64,000 nt of DNA from positions 310,001 through 374,000 of the forward strand of contig NZ_CP094527.1 of the NCBI RefSeq assembly GCF_022811725.1, written 5' to 3'. This document shows, piece after piece, positions 17,454-25,707 of the stretch. The position numbers and the translations under genes were made by a program. Numbering within the stretch: position 1 is the stretch's first letter; the number at the start of each line of letters is the position of its first letter. The DNA is from Mucilaginibacter sp. SMC90. GTDB lineage: Bacteria > Bacteroidota > Bacteroidia > Sphingobacteriales > Sphingobacteriaceae. The notes beneath the pieces were generated by a model. That model was given only the letters and a program-made list of their open reading frames with translations. It searched no databases and was not told where the DNA came from.

Positions 17454-18194
17454 TTATTGTCCTGTTGTCTTTTTCTTATCGGCAAAAGCAAATACTTTTT
17501 GCAATAATGGAGTTGTGCGTGCACCAAGGTTTTGGCGAATGTTGAGCTCTTCCTTCGCTATTTCCACAAATAAACCGTCAATGGCTTTTTGGGTAACATA
17601 ATCCGTAATATCAGGGTTCATCTTTTTTACAAACGGCACTTTATTATAAGCTTGAGCTGCATCACCGTAATATTTAGTAGCATTTACCTTGTTTAAGCTT
17701 CCCTGGATAACAGGCTTGAATTGCAGGCTTAATTTTGCAGTAGTCGTGCGTTTAAAATATTGCGTTGCTGCATCCTGGCTACCCAATAAAATATTAGTAA
17801 CATCCTGCAGTGTCATTTGCTTAATGGCGTCAACAAAAATAGGTTTTGCCTGCTTTGCGGCATCTTCGGCTGCACGGTTAAGTGAAAGGATCACGTTATC
17901 GCAAAGGCTGTTTAAGCCAAGCCCGCGTAAAGTTTTTTCTGCCTTTTGAGCCTCGGGGGGAAAAAGGATCTTGATGGCGGCATTACCAAAAAAACCATCA
18001 ACTGCCGACAGTTGATCAGCGCTTTTACCTGTACCTATTTGAAGGGCCTGTTTTAAACCGTTACCAATTTCAAGCGAAGAAGGAGTGCCCTGGTTTGGAA
18101 CCGTAGCAGCATTAGCTACCTGGTTCAATGTATCGCAACTGGTTAGGGTAATAAAAGCTATTAAAGCGGGAATAATAATCAGTCTTGTTTTCAT
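17454..18194 (-). CDS. DUF4197 family lipoprotein
   Basis: A 246-residue protein; the start at 18194 is chosen because MKTRLIIIPALIAFITLTSC is a clear lipoprotein signal (Cys20). The upstream in-frame extension would overlap the phosphate transporter gene. DUF4197 landmarks include LEIGNGLKQALQIGTGKSAD, DGFFGNAAIKILFPPEAQK and DPDITDYVTQKAIDGLF-like text (here NPDITDYVTQKAIDGLF). The biochemical role of this family is unknown. It is the last gene of the minus-strand run, 37 bases after pit. Confidence 0.85.
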   Translation of the reverse strand: MKTRLIIIPALIAFITLTSCDTLNQVANAATVPNQGTPSSLEIGNGLKQALQIGTGKSADQLSAVDGFFGNAAIKILFPPEAQKAEKTLRGLGLNSLCDNVILSLNRAAEDAAKQAKPIFVDAIKQMTLQDVTNILLGSQDAATQYFKRTTTAKLSLQFKPVIQGSLNKVNATKYYGDAAQAYNKVPFVKKMNPDITDYVTQKAIDGLFVEIAKEELNIRQNLGARTTPLLQKVFAFADKKKTTGQ

Positions 18195-18231
18195 AGTAAG
18201 AGTAAAGCTAATAAAATTACCGCCGGTTTGC

Positions 18232-19242
18232 TTACGCAAAGAAATGTAACAATGCAAATACACCGGCTGCTATCAGTGCCGAAATAGGTATGGTAATGAT
18301 CCATGCCCAAACCAGGTTGATAGTTACCCCCCAGCGCACGGCTGATACACGTTTGGTTAACCCTACACCGATAATTGAACCTGTGATGGTATGCGTTGTT
18401 GAAACGGGGATACCGAAACGTTCGGTAATAAATAATGTAATAGCACCCGCTGTTTCTGCGCTTACACCTTCAAGCGGGGTAACCTTGGTTATTTTTGACC
18501 CCATGGTTTTAACAATTTTCCAACCGCCAGACATGGTACCTGCAGCAATAGCCGAGTAACAAGCCAACGGGATCCACTCAGGCATTACCGAACCTGGTTT
18601 AATCACCTTTGAAGCAATAAGGCTTACATATAAGATCCCCATTACCTTTTGTGCATCATTGCCACCGTGGGCAAAGCTTAACGCAGCCGATGAAACTAAC
18701 TGCATACGCTTGAACCAGCGTTCGGCAGTGGCCGGCCTTGCAGTTTTGCAAAGGTGTAATATTAATATGGTTACAACATAAGCTATGATCAAACCGATGA
18801 AAGGAGCCAATACGATGTAAGCAACAATTTTAAGTACATATTGCATTTCAACAGCATGGAGCGCATTAGCACCCATGTAAAGGGCATTGGTCATACCGGC
18901 TCCGGCAAAACCGCCTATAAGGGTATGTGATGAACTTGAAGGGATGCCAAACCACCAGGTAAACAGGTTCCAGGTGATGGCGGCTACTAAACCTGCCAGG
19001 ATCACATGCAGGGTAACATAGTGCTCCAATACAATTTTTGATACGGTATTGGCCACTTTATGATCTTTGATAAAAAAGTAAGCTGCAAAGTTGAATACCG
19101 CAGCCATTAACACAGCCTGAAACGGTGTTAACACTTTGGTTGATACAATGGTAGCTATTGAGTTTGCGGCATCATGAAAGCCATTGGTGTAATCAAACAA
19201 CAGGGCGAGTACAACAATAACTACAAGTAGGGAAGTAACCAT
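18232..19242 (-). CDS. pit: PiT-family inorganic phosphate transporter
   Basis: A 336-residue inner-membrane protein with about ten hydrophobic helices. The PiT signature repeats are present: NGFHDAANSIATIVSTKVL (seen as GFHDAANSIATIVSTK) near residues 21-37, a second copy AHGGNDAQKVMGILYVS, and FGIPVSTTHTITGSIIGVG. It imports phosphate (as metal phosphate) with protons or sodium. It lies 21 bases after the DUF47/PhoU-like gene, the usual Pit accessory partner, so the two form a functional unit. Confidence 0.93.
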   Translation of the reverse strand: MVTSLLVVIVVLALLFDYTNGFHDAANSIATIVSTKVLTPFQAVLMAAVFNFAAYFFIKDHKVANTVSKIVLEHYVTLHVILAGLVAAITWNLFTWWFGIPSSSSHTLIGGFAGAGMTNALYMGANALHAVEMQYVLKIVAYIVLAPFIGLIIAYVVTILILHLCKTARPATAERWFKRMQLVSSAALSFAHGGNDAQKVMGILYVSLIASKVIKPGSVMPEWIPLACYSAIAAGTMSGGWKIVKTMGSKITKVTPLEGVSAETAGAITLFITERFGIPVSTTHTITGSIIGVGLTKRVSAVRWGVTINLVWAWIITIPISALIAAGVFALLHFFA

Positions 19243-19263
19243 TTAGCTGGGGATAAGATTTAC

Positions 19264-19914
19264 TTAAGCGTTTTTAACTAAGATTGACTCCATAACATTA
19301 GCGGCGTCTTCGCACATGTCTGTAGCAGTTTCAAGGGCGGCTAATATTTCTTTGTATTTGATAAGGCGGATAGCATCTTTTTCATAAAGGAACAAATCGG
19401 CCACAGCACGATCAAAAACGTAATCGGCCTGGTTTTCAACACTGTTTATCCTGATGCATGAATCGGCAATGTTACGCACATTCCTGAGGTCTTTCAGCTC
19501 TTTTACTGCTTTTTCCAGGTCAATGCTGGCTTGCAATATCAGGTCAGAGAGTTTACGGATATGCTCATTCAAATCATCTATCCTGTACAGGCTCATGCGG
19601 TTTGCAGCGCCTTGTATATAGTCGGCTACGTCATCAATGGCTGTAGCAAGTGAGTGAATATCTTCCCGGTCAAATGGTGTGATGAAGTTTTTGCCAAGCT
19701 CCAGGTAAATCTGGTGAGTGTATTCGTCGCCTTTATTTTCCAGCTTGTCAATCTGTTTGTACAGGTCCTCGCGGGTTTGAGCATTATTGGAGTTAACCGC
19801 CTCCACCAATATTGTTGCCATAGCTACAACGTTGGCTGCAGCTTGTTCAAACAGTGGAAAGAATATTTTTTTATCCTTTGGTACAAAATACTGGAAAATA
19901 CTGTTAAGCGACAT
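19264..19914 (-). CDS. DUF47/PhoU-like Pit accessory protein
   Basis: A 216-residue, all-helical cytoplasmic protein of the DUF47 (PhoU-like, formerly YkaA) family. Segments such as IDKLENKGDEYTHQIYLEL, TPFDREDIHSLATAIDDVADYI and ATDMCEDAANVMESI contain the conserved acidic metal-binding E/D-x3-D pattern of PhoU helices. It is encoded immediately upstream of pit, and such proteins modulate Pit transport. It starts 48 bases after the histidine kinase gene, which suggests that phosphate sensing and uptake are transcribed together. Confidence 0.92.
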   Translation of the reverse strand: MSLNSIFQYFVPKDKKIFFPLFEQAAANVVAMATILVEAVNSNNAQTREDLYKQIDKLENKGDEYTHQIYLELGKNFITPFDREDIHSLATAIDDVADYIQGAANRMSLYRIDDLNEHIRKLSDLILQASIDLEKAVKELKDLRNVRNIADSCIRINSVENQADYVFDRAVADLFLYEKDAIRLIKYKEILAALETATDMCEDAANVMESILVKNA

Positions 19915-19962
19915 AATGATTTAAAATTGGTGTAAAGGTACGGTTACTATGTTAAATTAATG

Positions 19963-21027
19963 TTAACTTTTTAGCGCAGGTAAATTCGGGAAAGGAATAG
20001 TTTGCTTAGCCCTTGCCAAAGTAAATCCAAAGGTTGAACCAAGGCCTTCGGTACTGCGCACATTGATGGTTTGCTGGTGTGCTTCAATAATATGCTTAAC
20101 AATGGCCAATCCTAAACCAGAGCCGCCGATCTGCCTTGAGCGGCTGCTGTCTGTACGGAAAAAGCGTTCAAATAAACGCGGCAAAAACTTTTCTTCAATG
20201 CCTATCCCGTCATCGGTAACTTCAACCAAAACCTGGTCGTGCAGTACAAAAAGGCTTACCGAGGTACTACCTTCTTCTTTACCATATTTAAATGAATTAT
20301 CAATCAGGTTCACGAGTACCTGTCTTATTTTTTCCCTGTCGGCATTTACAACAATAGGCTCGTCATACTTTTGTTTAAATATAAGTTTGATGTGGTATTG
20401 TTTGCCCTTGATCTCCAGCGATTCAAAAACCTCTTTTATCAGGTCGTTGATCTTGAATTTGGTGTAATTGATAGGCATCTCGCCCGATTCGAGTTTTGAA
20501 ATTTCGTCGAGGTCTTTGATCAGGTAACTAAGGCGGTCAACATTTTTAGAGGCCTTTTCTAAAAACTGGCGGGCCATATCCTTGTCGTCAAAATCATCAT
20601 CCTGTAAGGCTTCTATATAACCTTGTATTGCAAAAAGAGGGGTTTTAAACTCGTGCGAGATATTGGATAAAAAGTCGCGGCGAAATTTTTCCTGTTTGCG
20701 CAGCTCGTCAATTTCGGTCTTTTTTTGTTTGGCCCATTCCTTTACCTCCTGCTCCACATCGGCAATAGGGTTGGCGCTTACGTGTTCGCCAAGGGCATCC
20801 CTCAAGTCGCGGCCTAATTTCAGGTTGTGGATCAGTTTATAAATTAACTTGATACGGGAGTAGATGTACTTTTCAATGAGGTAGTAAAAAACGAAGTAGC
20901 TTACACCAAGGGCTACCGTGAAAGTAACCATTACATCGTACCACTTATGTTGAAAATAAAAGTTAACGGCCGATAGCGTAATAGCCACGCCAAGCGAGGT
21001 TGTTAAAACCAGTACACGCAAATTCAT
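19963..21027 (-). CDS. PhoR-like sensor histidine kinase
   Basis: A 354-residue membrane kinase. Two N-terminal helices (about 5-23 and 33-50) form a short hairpin with almost no periplasmic sensor loop. HisKA carries FLSNISHEFKTPLFAIQGYI, with phospho-acceptor His125. The ATPase domain has the N box NLIDNSFKYG, G1 DDGIGIEEKF and G2 GGSGLGLAIVKH. The compact form and the neighbouring DUF47-pit genes suggest phosphate sensing (PhoR), but no response regulator lies beside it. It begins 9 bases after the methyltransferase stop, so it is probably in the same transcript as the polyketide genes. Confidence 0.88.
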   Translation of the reverse strand: MNLRVLVLTTSLGVAITLSAVNFYFQHKWYDVMVTFTVALGVSYFVFYYLIEKYIYSRIKLIYKLIHNLKLGRDLRDALGEHVSANPIADVEQEVKEWAKQKKTEIDELRKQEKFRRDFLSNISHEFKTPLFAIQGYIEALQDDDFDDKDMARQFLEKASKNVDRLSYLIKDLDEISKLESGEMPINYTKFKINDLIKEVFESLEIKGKQYHIKLIFKQKYDEPIVVNADREKIRQVLVNLIDNSFKYGKEEGSTSVSLFVLHDQVLVEVTDDGIGIEEKFLPRLFERFFRTDSSRSRQIGGSGLGLAIVKHIIEAHQQTINVRSTEGLGSTFGFTLARAKQTIPFPNLPALKS

Positions 21028-21036
21028 AGCGTAAAG

Positions 21037-21735
21037 CTACGATTTATAGATGATTAACTCCCATCTGAATGGCCAGCGCCATGTTAATTTAAAGTTATCA
21101 ATTTGTGCTTTTTTTAATAATTCTAACAATTCACGCTTTTTAAAGCCCCGCCTAACCGAAAGCGGTCCGTCATTCTGGGCCATTGCATTTCGGGTAAAAG
21201 CATGAGTTATGAACACTATGGCATGGTACAAAAGCCAGTGTCGGTGCAGATCGGTAATGATGATCCCTTTTTGTGCCGAGGCCTGCATGTTGCAAATCAA
21301 CTTCACCCAGCGCTCATCATCAAAATGGTGGGTGAACAGGCTGCAGATGATCACATCGGCCGGTTTAATGAGGTAAGCTTTATCAATAACATCAGCCTGT
21401 GTAAAGCTAATGTGGCTATACCCGGAAGCCTGTTGCCGTGCATAATTAACTGCTGCCGGGGCTGCGTCAACTCCGTTTAGGTTAAGGTTAATTTGTTTGC
21501 TTTTAGCCCATCTGGCTATGGCAATCAGGGTATCCCCGCCGCCACAACCCCAGTCGCTTACAGAATAGCCATTATTTATGGCGAATTTCTTTAAAGATTT
21601 GATGATGCTTTTATGGCCGCCAAATAAGGCATTCATCTTCCCCAGGCCTTCCAGCACAGGGTCTATTTCGGCCGATGGCAGATCGAAATCGTCCATGATC
21701 TCCGGGGTATCTGTGCGGTAACTTAAATCGGGCAT
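21037..21735 (-). CDS. SAM-dependent methyltransferase in a type III PKS operon
   Basis: A 232-residue class I methyltransferase. The SAM-binding motif is VSDWGCGGGDTLIAIARWA, followed by the acidic NLNGVDAAPAAVNYA and an ICSLFTHHFDDE motif IV-like strand. The start MPDLSYRTDTPEIMDDFDL (21735) is preferred; an upstream ATG at 21762 would overlap the FAD gene. The context with a polyketide synthase, a FAD enzyme and a prenyltransferase suggests O- or C-methylation of an aromatic lipid. The substrate is inferred, not shown. Confidence 0.82.
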   Translation of the reverse strand: MPDLSYRTDTPEIMDDFDLPSAEIDPVLEGLGKMNALFGGHKSIIKSLKKFAINNGYSVSDWGCGGGDTLIAIARWAKSKQINLNLNGVDAAPAAVNYARQQASGYSHISFTQADVIDKAYLIKPADVIICSLFTHHFDDERWVKLICNMQASAQKGIIITDLHRHWLLYHAIVFITHAFTRNAMAQNDGPLSVRRGFKKRELLELLKKAQIDNFKLTWRWPFRWELIIYKS

Positions 21736-21754
21736 ATAATACAATACGCTTAAG

Positions 21755-22879
21755 CTACGCAAATGGTTGGCCGTGTGTTTTACTTATCAGGAACTGCGCT
21801 ACTGAAGGCAAGTGACTAAGGGTATTCAAGGTTAACGCCGTCATATTATCGTTACCAAATAAACGCTGTAATTGCCTGCCTACCCAAAGCCTTTGGGCAA
21901 ATTGTTTGTTCCAGTTTTGAGTGTAATCCTGCTCAAGATTGGTGCGCTTTTCCGGATTAAAGCTACCCGGTTTGTAGTGGGTAATGATCTTTTCTGAAAG
22001 GATTTTGGCCGAATGAATGGCCATCGTCATACCGTTGCCGCATAACGGGGCTATCATCCCGGCGGTATCGCCACTCATGAGAATGTGGTTATCAACCGGT
22101 GCCTTTTTCTCGAACGAGATCTCGTTGATGACCTCCGGTTTGTCGAGCAAAAATTTAGCATTGCGGAAAATCTCATCCAAATAAGGGTTCCTGCGGATCA
22201 CATTTTCTTCCAGTGACTGTAAAGTGCCGTACTTACGGAGATCGTCACGGTGGGCCATGTAGCACATGCAATACCTGTCGCCATCGGTTTTACTTACGCC
22301 GCAGTAGCCGTCTTTATAATTGTTAAGCTGGATTAGATCTTGTGGAAAATCCATCTGCAAATGGAATTTTACGGCGAGGTATGGGCTCCGTTTATAAAAA
22401 AATGGCCGTTTAAGTTTTTGATCGAGATTTGATCGTTTGCCGAACGAACCGATAGCCAGCGGAGCTGCTAATGTTTCGCCGGGAGTTACCACCTCAAACT
22501 GCTCACCGGTAAAACGGATATCCTCTACCCGTGTGCCAACCAAAAAGTTAACACCCTCGGCAAGGGCTTTCTGGTACAGAAAATTATCGAATGTAAACCG
22601 GCTTAAACCAAAACCGCCCAGGTCAAGTTTTTGTGAAAGCCTGGTTCCGGATGAAGCTGTAACCTCCAGCCGGTTAATGCGGGCCACGTTGAGTTCATTA
22701 AGATCAATATCAAGCGATGATAAAAATGGGATCACCTCGTTTGAGATGTATTCGCCGCAAACGCGGTGCATGGGGTAGGTCTTCTTTTCGATAACTGTAA
22801 CCTTAAGCCCGGCGCGGTTCAGCAATATGGCGTTGAACAATCCTGCCAGGCCCCCGCCTATTACAATTACATCGCTCAT
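21755..22879 (-). CDS. FAD-dependent oxidoreductase, geranylgeranyl-reductase-like
   Basis: A 374-residue flavoprotein. The dinucleotide-binding GGGLAGLFNAILLNRAG lies at the N-terminus with a following VIEKKTYPMHRVCGEYIS. The CGE motif is typical of the geranylgeranyl reductase/PHBH-like group. The second FAD motif is MSGDTAGMIAPLCGNGMTMA. Such enzymes hydroxylate phenolic rings or reduce isoprenoid double bonds. It sits between the type III PKS (6-base gap) and the methyltransferase, so it most likely modifies the polyketide product. Confidence 0.85.
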   Translation of the reverse strand: MSDVIVIGGGLAGLFNAILLNRAGLKVTVIEKKTYPMHRVCGEYISNEVIPFLSSLDIDLNELNVARINRLEVTASSGTRLSQKLDLGGFGLSRFTFDNFLYQKALAEGVNFLVGTRVEDIRFTGEQFEVVTPGETLAAPLAIGSFGKRSNLDQKLKRPFFYKRSPYLAVKFHLQMDFPQDLIQLNNYKDGYCGVSKTDGDRYCMCYMAHRDDLRKYGTLQSLEENVIRRNPYLDEIFRNAKFLLDKPEVINEISFEKKAPVDNHILMSGDTAGMIAPLCGNGMTMAIHSAKILSEKIITHYKPGSFNPEKRTNLEQDYTQNWNKQFAQRLWVGRQLQRLFGNDNMTALTLNTLSHLPSVAQFLISKTHGQPFA

Positions 22880-22885
22880 ATGGGT

Positions 22886-23995
22886 TTAATGCATTTCAAG
22901 TATCATCCCCTCAACCGTTAAGCCCGGCCCAAAAGCAAAGCTCAGGATCTTTTGATCAACCAAATTACCTGCCTTCAGCATCTTATCAAGCACAAATAAA
23001 ATAGTGGCTGATGACATATTACCATACTCCTGCAAAACCTGGTAAGCAAAAGCATTGCTTTCTTCAGGAAGTTCCAATGCATCTTCAACGGCCTCTAAAA
23101 TGGTGCGGCCGCCGGGATGCACTGCGTAAGCCGTGATATCTCCCATGGAAGTTTTTGCCTTCTGCAGAAAACGTTGGGTAAGGGCTTTTATATGTTTTTT
23201 GATTTGCTTGGATACTTTGGAGGTAAGCTTCATTTCAAAGCCTGTATTACCTACATACCAACCCATTTCATTACGCGCTTCGGTAACAAACTCCGAATAG
23301 AAGTTTTTGAGCGAAAGATAACGGCCAGTGCCCAGCCGTTTAGCCGTATTCTCTACTAAAACAGCTGCCGCACCATCCGAAAACAGTGAGTTAGCAACCC
23401 AGTTATCCAGAGTATTCACTTTTTGAAAATGCAGGGTGCAAAGTTCCACGCTCACTACAAGCACTTTGGCATCGGCATCGGCGCGACAAATATAATCGGC
23501 CACTTTAAGGCCGTTTATGGCACCGTAGCAACCCATAAAGTTAATGCAGGTACGTTCGGTATCGCGGTTTAGCTGCAACCTGTCAACCAGTTCAATATCA
23601 ATGCCCGGCGCATGCATGCCGGTACAACTGATGGTTACGAGGTGTGTGATGCTGCCGGCAATGTCATCGCCGAAATTTTGGAGGCAATTTTTAGCGGCAT
23701 CCACTGCTATGGCAATAGCCTCCTTTTCGTAAAGCTTTAAGCGTTTTTGCGTATCGGGGAATGGTTCGAGCCCTGCCGATTGCTCAAAGAAAGTAAAATC
23801 TGCCGGGTCACGATATCCAAAATCGGGGATAACCGAGTAGCGGTAATCAATTCCCGAATGGTCATAGATTCCTTTTAACCTCGCTGCATTAGTTGCATCC
23901 AATCCAAAGGCGTTAGCCATGAAATGGTAAATATCCTGCTGGGCAATACGATTGGCGGGATTTGCTATCCCGATAGCACTGATGCAACTCTCCAT
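22886..23995 (-). CDS. Type III polyketide synthase (chalcone/alkylresorcinol synthase-like)
   Basis: A 369-residue thiolase-fold enzyme that extends an acyl-CoA starter with malonyl-CoA and cyclises the chain. The catalytic triad of the family is intact: Cys156 in INFMGCYGAINGLK, His293 in AVHPGGRTILEA and Asn326 in QEYGNMSSATILF. Length and motif order match bacterial alkylresorcinol/alkylpyrone synthases, and no KS-ACP machinery is present. It lies 18 bases after yceI and 6 bases before the FAD gene. The product is unknown; an alkylresorcinol or alkylpyrone is most likely. Confidence 0.93.
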   Translation of the reverse strand: MESCISAIGIANPANRIAQQDIYHFMANAFGLDATNAARLKGIYDHSGIDYRYSVIPDFGYRDPADFTFFEQSAGLEPFPDTQKRLKLYEKEAIAIAVDAAKNCLQNFGDDIAGSITHLVTISCTGMHAPGIDIELVDRLQLNRDTERTCINFMGCYGAINGLKVADYICRADADAKVLVVSVELCTLHFQKVNTLDNWVANSLFSDGAAAVLVENTAKRLGTGRYLSLKNFYSEFVTEARNEMGWYVGNTGFEMKLTSKVSKQIKKHIKALTQRFLQKAKTSMGDITAYAVHPGGRTILEAVEDALELPEESNAFAYQVLQEYGNMSSATILFVLDKMLKAGNLVDQKILSFAFGPGLTVEGMILEMH

Positions 23996-24013
23996 TAAAA
24001 ATGATTAACCGTT

Positions 24014-24541
24014 TTATTTGCTGATCTCCGCCTCGACTGAAACGTTGGCCTCATTTGAAAGGATCAAATTTTTGCCGCCTATGCCAAAATCTGTCCGCAA
24101 TATCATGAAGCTTCCTTTCAGCTGAGCAGTATTACCCGTTTCCACGTAGGTAAAAGGTATTTCGATCAACTTTGTTTTATCTCTTATAGTTACGTTAAAA
24201 CTGCCGGTATAGTTGCTCCCGCTTTTACGTTTAAATGAAACTGACTTAATGGTGATCTTCGGGTATTTAGCCACGTCAAAATAGTCCTCGCTTTTAAGGT
24301 GGTTATCGCGGCTTTCGTTATCACTGTTTACAGTACTCGAGGCCACAGATGCTTCAATAGAACTACCTGCCAGGTCATTGGGTTTAAACTTAATATCGGC
24401 CTGCAATCCACCGAATGTGCCGGCCACATTGAAGCCCAGGTTTTTTATCTTAAAACTAATATCTGATTTGGTTACTGTTTGCGCGAAGCTTGCAGTTGCT
24501 AAAAAAAATAAAAATGCTGCTATATAAATTTTCTTTATCAT
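24014..24541 (-). CDS. YceI-family lipid/isoprenoid-binding periplasmic protein
   Basis: A 175-residue exported protein with signal peptide MIKKIYIAAFLFFLATASFAQ and a YceI lipocalin-like barrel. Landmarks are ISFKIKNLGFNVAGTFGGL, NDLAGSSIEASVASSTVNS, NHLKSEDYFDVAKYPKITI and RTDFGIGGKN. Some family members bind polyisoprenoids in a long hydrophobic pocket. It is the first gene of the PKS run, opposite the UbiA prenyltransferase. This placement supports a role in carrying a prenylated or alkylated product across the periplasm, an inference. Confidence 0.88.
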   Translation of the reverse strand: MIKKIYIAAFLFFLATASFAQTVTKSDISFKIKNLGFNVAGTFGGLQADIKFKPNDLAGSSIEASVASSTVNSDNESRDNHLKSEDYFDVAKYPKITIKSVSFKRKSGSNYTGSFNVTIRDKTKLIEIPFTYVETGNTAQLKGSFMILRTDFGIGGKNLILSNEANVSVEAEISK

Positions 24542-24560
24542 GTTACATTAACGTTGTTTC

Positions 24561-24568
24561 CAAACATA
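24561..24568 (-). promoter_or_regulatory. Promoter -7 box for the yceI-PKS run
   Basis: On the minus strand, TATGTTTG matches the consensus and lies 20 bases upstream of the yceI start. A TTG about 15 bases further upstream may serve as the -33 element. Confidence 0.5.
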
Positions 24569-24671
24569 ATAATTTATGCGGTACAATTTTTTACATTAAA
24601 GGTTGTAAGTTTATAACGGTACCGTGGCAACTATAAGTTGCTTTTGAAAGTATTATCAGCAAACAGCAACA

Positions 24672-25556
24672 ATGAAATTGAAACAATTTATTCCTACGCG
24701 GTCGGCATTGGCGCATTTGCGGTTTGTATTTTCTGTTTTTTTGCTGCCGGTGTACCTGTTTGCCTTTAGCCAGGCCGGTGCAGTGAAAACTTCAACAGCC
24801 GTACTCGTATTTTTCATCTGGCATTTTCTTGCGTTTCCGGCCAGCAATGGCTACAATAGCTATTTTGATAAGGATGAAGATAGCATTGCCCTGTTAGCCA
24901 AACCTCCCGAAGTAGATATCAGCCTGTATTATTTTTCAATTTTACTGGAAGCAGTTGCTTTTTTACTGGGTTTTATCATTAGCTGGGAGTTTGCGTTTGC
25001 TGTACTTATTTATGGCATCATGTCGAAGTTATACAGTCATCCGGCTACCCGCTTAAAGAAATATCCCATCATCAGCTTTTTAACGGTGTTCATTTTTCAG
25101 GGATGTTTTATTTATTATGCTACTTACACTGCCCTCACCGGGACAAGCCTGTTTGGCCATTGGGATTTAGGCTTAGTTATTCCGGGTGCTATCAGTTCTT
25201 GCCTTATCGGGGCATCGTATCCGCTAACCCAGGTTTATCAGCATGAGGAAGACGGCCGGCGCGGAGACAAAACCCTGAGCATTATTTTAGGCTATAAAGG
25301 TTCTTTTATTTTTTCGGGGATATTGTTTGCGATGGGAATAGCTTTATCTTATTACTACTGGCATTTGGCCGGGATGATGCTTAATTTCTATTTTTTCCTG
25401 GTGTGTGCCGCACCGATATTCTTCTTTTTTAATTATTGGTTTTATAAAGTAGGGCAATCGACAACTAATGCCAACTTTAAAAATGCTATGCGCATGAATT
25501 TTATCAGCTCGGGTTGTATGCTGATTTATTTTGGGGTGCTGGCGGTGTTTAGTTGA
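24672..25556 (+). CDS. UbiA-family prenyltransferase
   Basis: A 294-residue membrane protein with 8-9 hydrophobic helices. The first Asp-rich motif, NGYNSYFDKDED (Asn62, Asp66/68/70), and the second, YQHEEDGRRGDKT, are the Mg-diphosphate-binding sites of UbiA enzymes, which transfer isoprenyl groups to aromatic acceptors or assemble related lipids. It is transcribed divergently from yceI-PKS across a 130-base gap. No quinone or heme biosynthesis genes are nearby, so the polyketide product is a plausible aromatic acceptor. It is followed by repeat family A. Confidence 0.85.
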   Translation: MKLKQFIPTRSALAHLRFVFSVFLLPVYLFAFSQAGAVKTSTAVLVFFIWHFLAFPASNGYNSYFDKDEDSIALLAKPPEVDISLYYFSILLEAVAFLLGFIISWEFAFAVLIYGIMSKLYSHPATRLKKYPIISFLTVFIFQGCFIYYATYTALTGTSLFGHWDLGLVIPGAISSCLIGASYPLTQVYQHEEDGRRGDKTLSIILGYKGSFIFSGILFAMGIALSYYYWHLAGMMLNFYFFLVCAAPIFFFFNYWFYKVGQSTTNANFKNAMRMNFISSGCMLIYFGVLAVFS

Positions 25557-25599
25557 GATGGAGATAACATAATCCTAAGAACAAAGCCCTAACCCACAA

Positions 25600-25681
25600 C
25601 GTCATTGCGAGGTACGAAGCAATCCCAAACTATGCAGATTCGCTCTGTAAGTCGGGGATTGCTTCGTACCTCGCAATGACG
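25600..25681. repeat. Interspersed repeat family A, copy 3 (perfect palindrome)
   Basis: Arms of 27 bases (25600-25626 and 25655-25681) are exact reverse complements beginning CGTCATTGCGAGGTACGAAG. The 28-base loop contains TTCGCTCTGTAAGTC, also found in copy 4. It lies between convergent genes and may terminate both. Confidence 0.88.
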
Positions 25682-25707
25682 ATTTTGATATTGTATTATG
25701 AGGAGCT

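Noticed and set aside
21755..21762. Methyltransferase start at 21762 overlapping the FAD gene
   Set aside because: The start at 21735 gives the expected N-terminus (MPDLSYR) and needs no overlap; the longer start remains possible.
25600..25681. Reading the palindromes as CRISPR repeats
   Set aside because: The copies are single, far apart and self-complementary, with no regular spacers and no cas genes.
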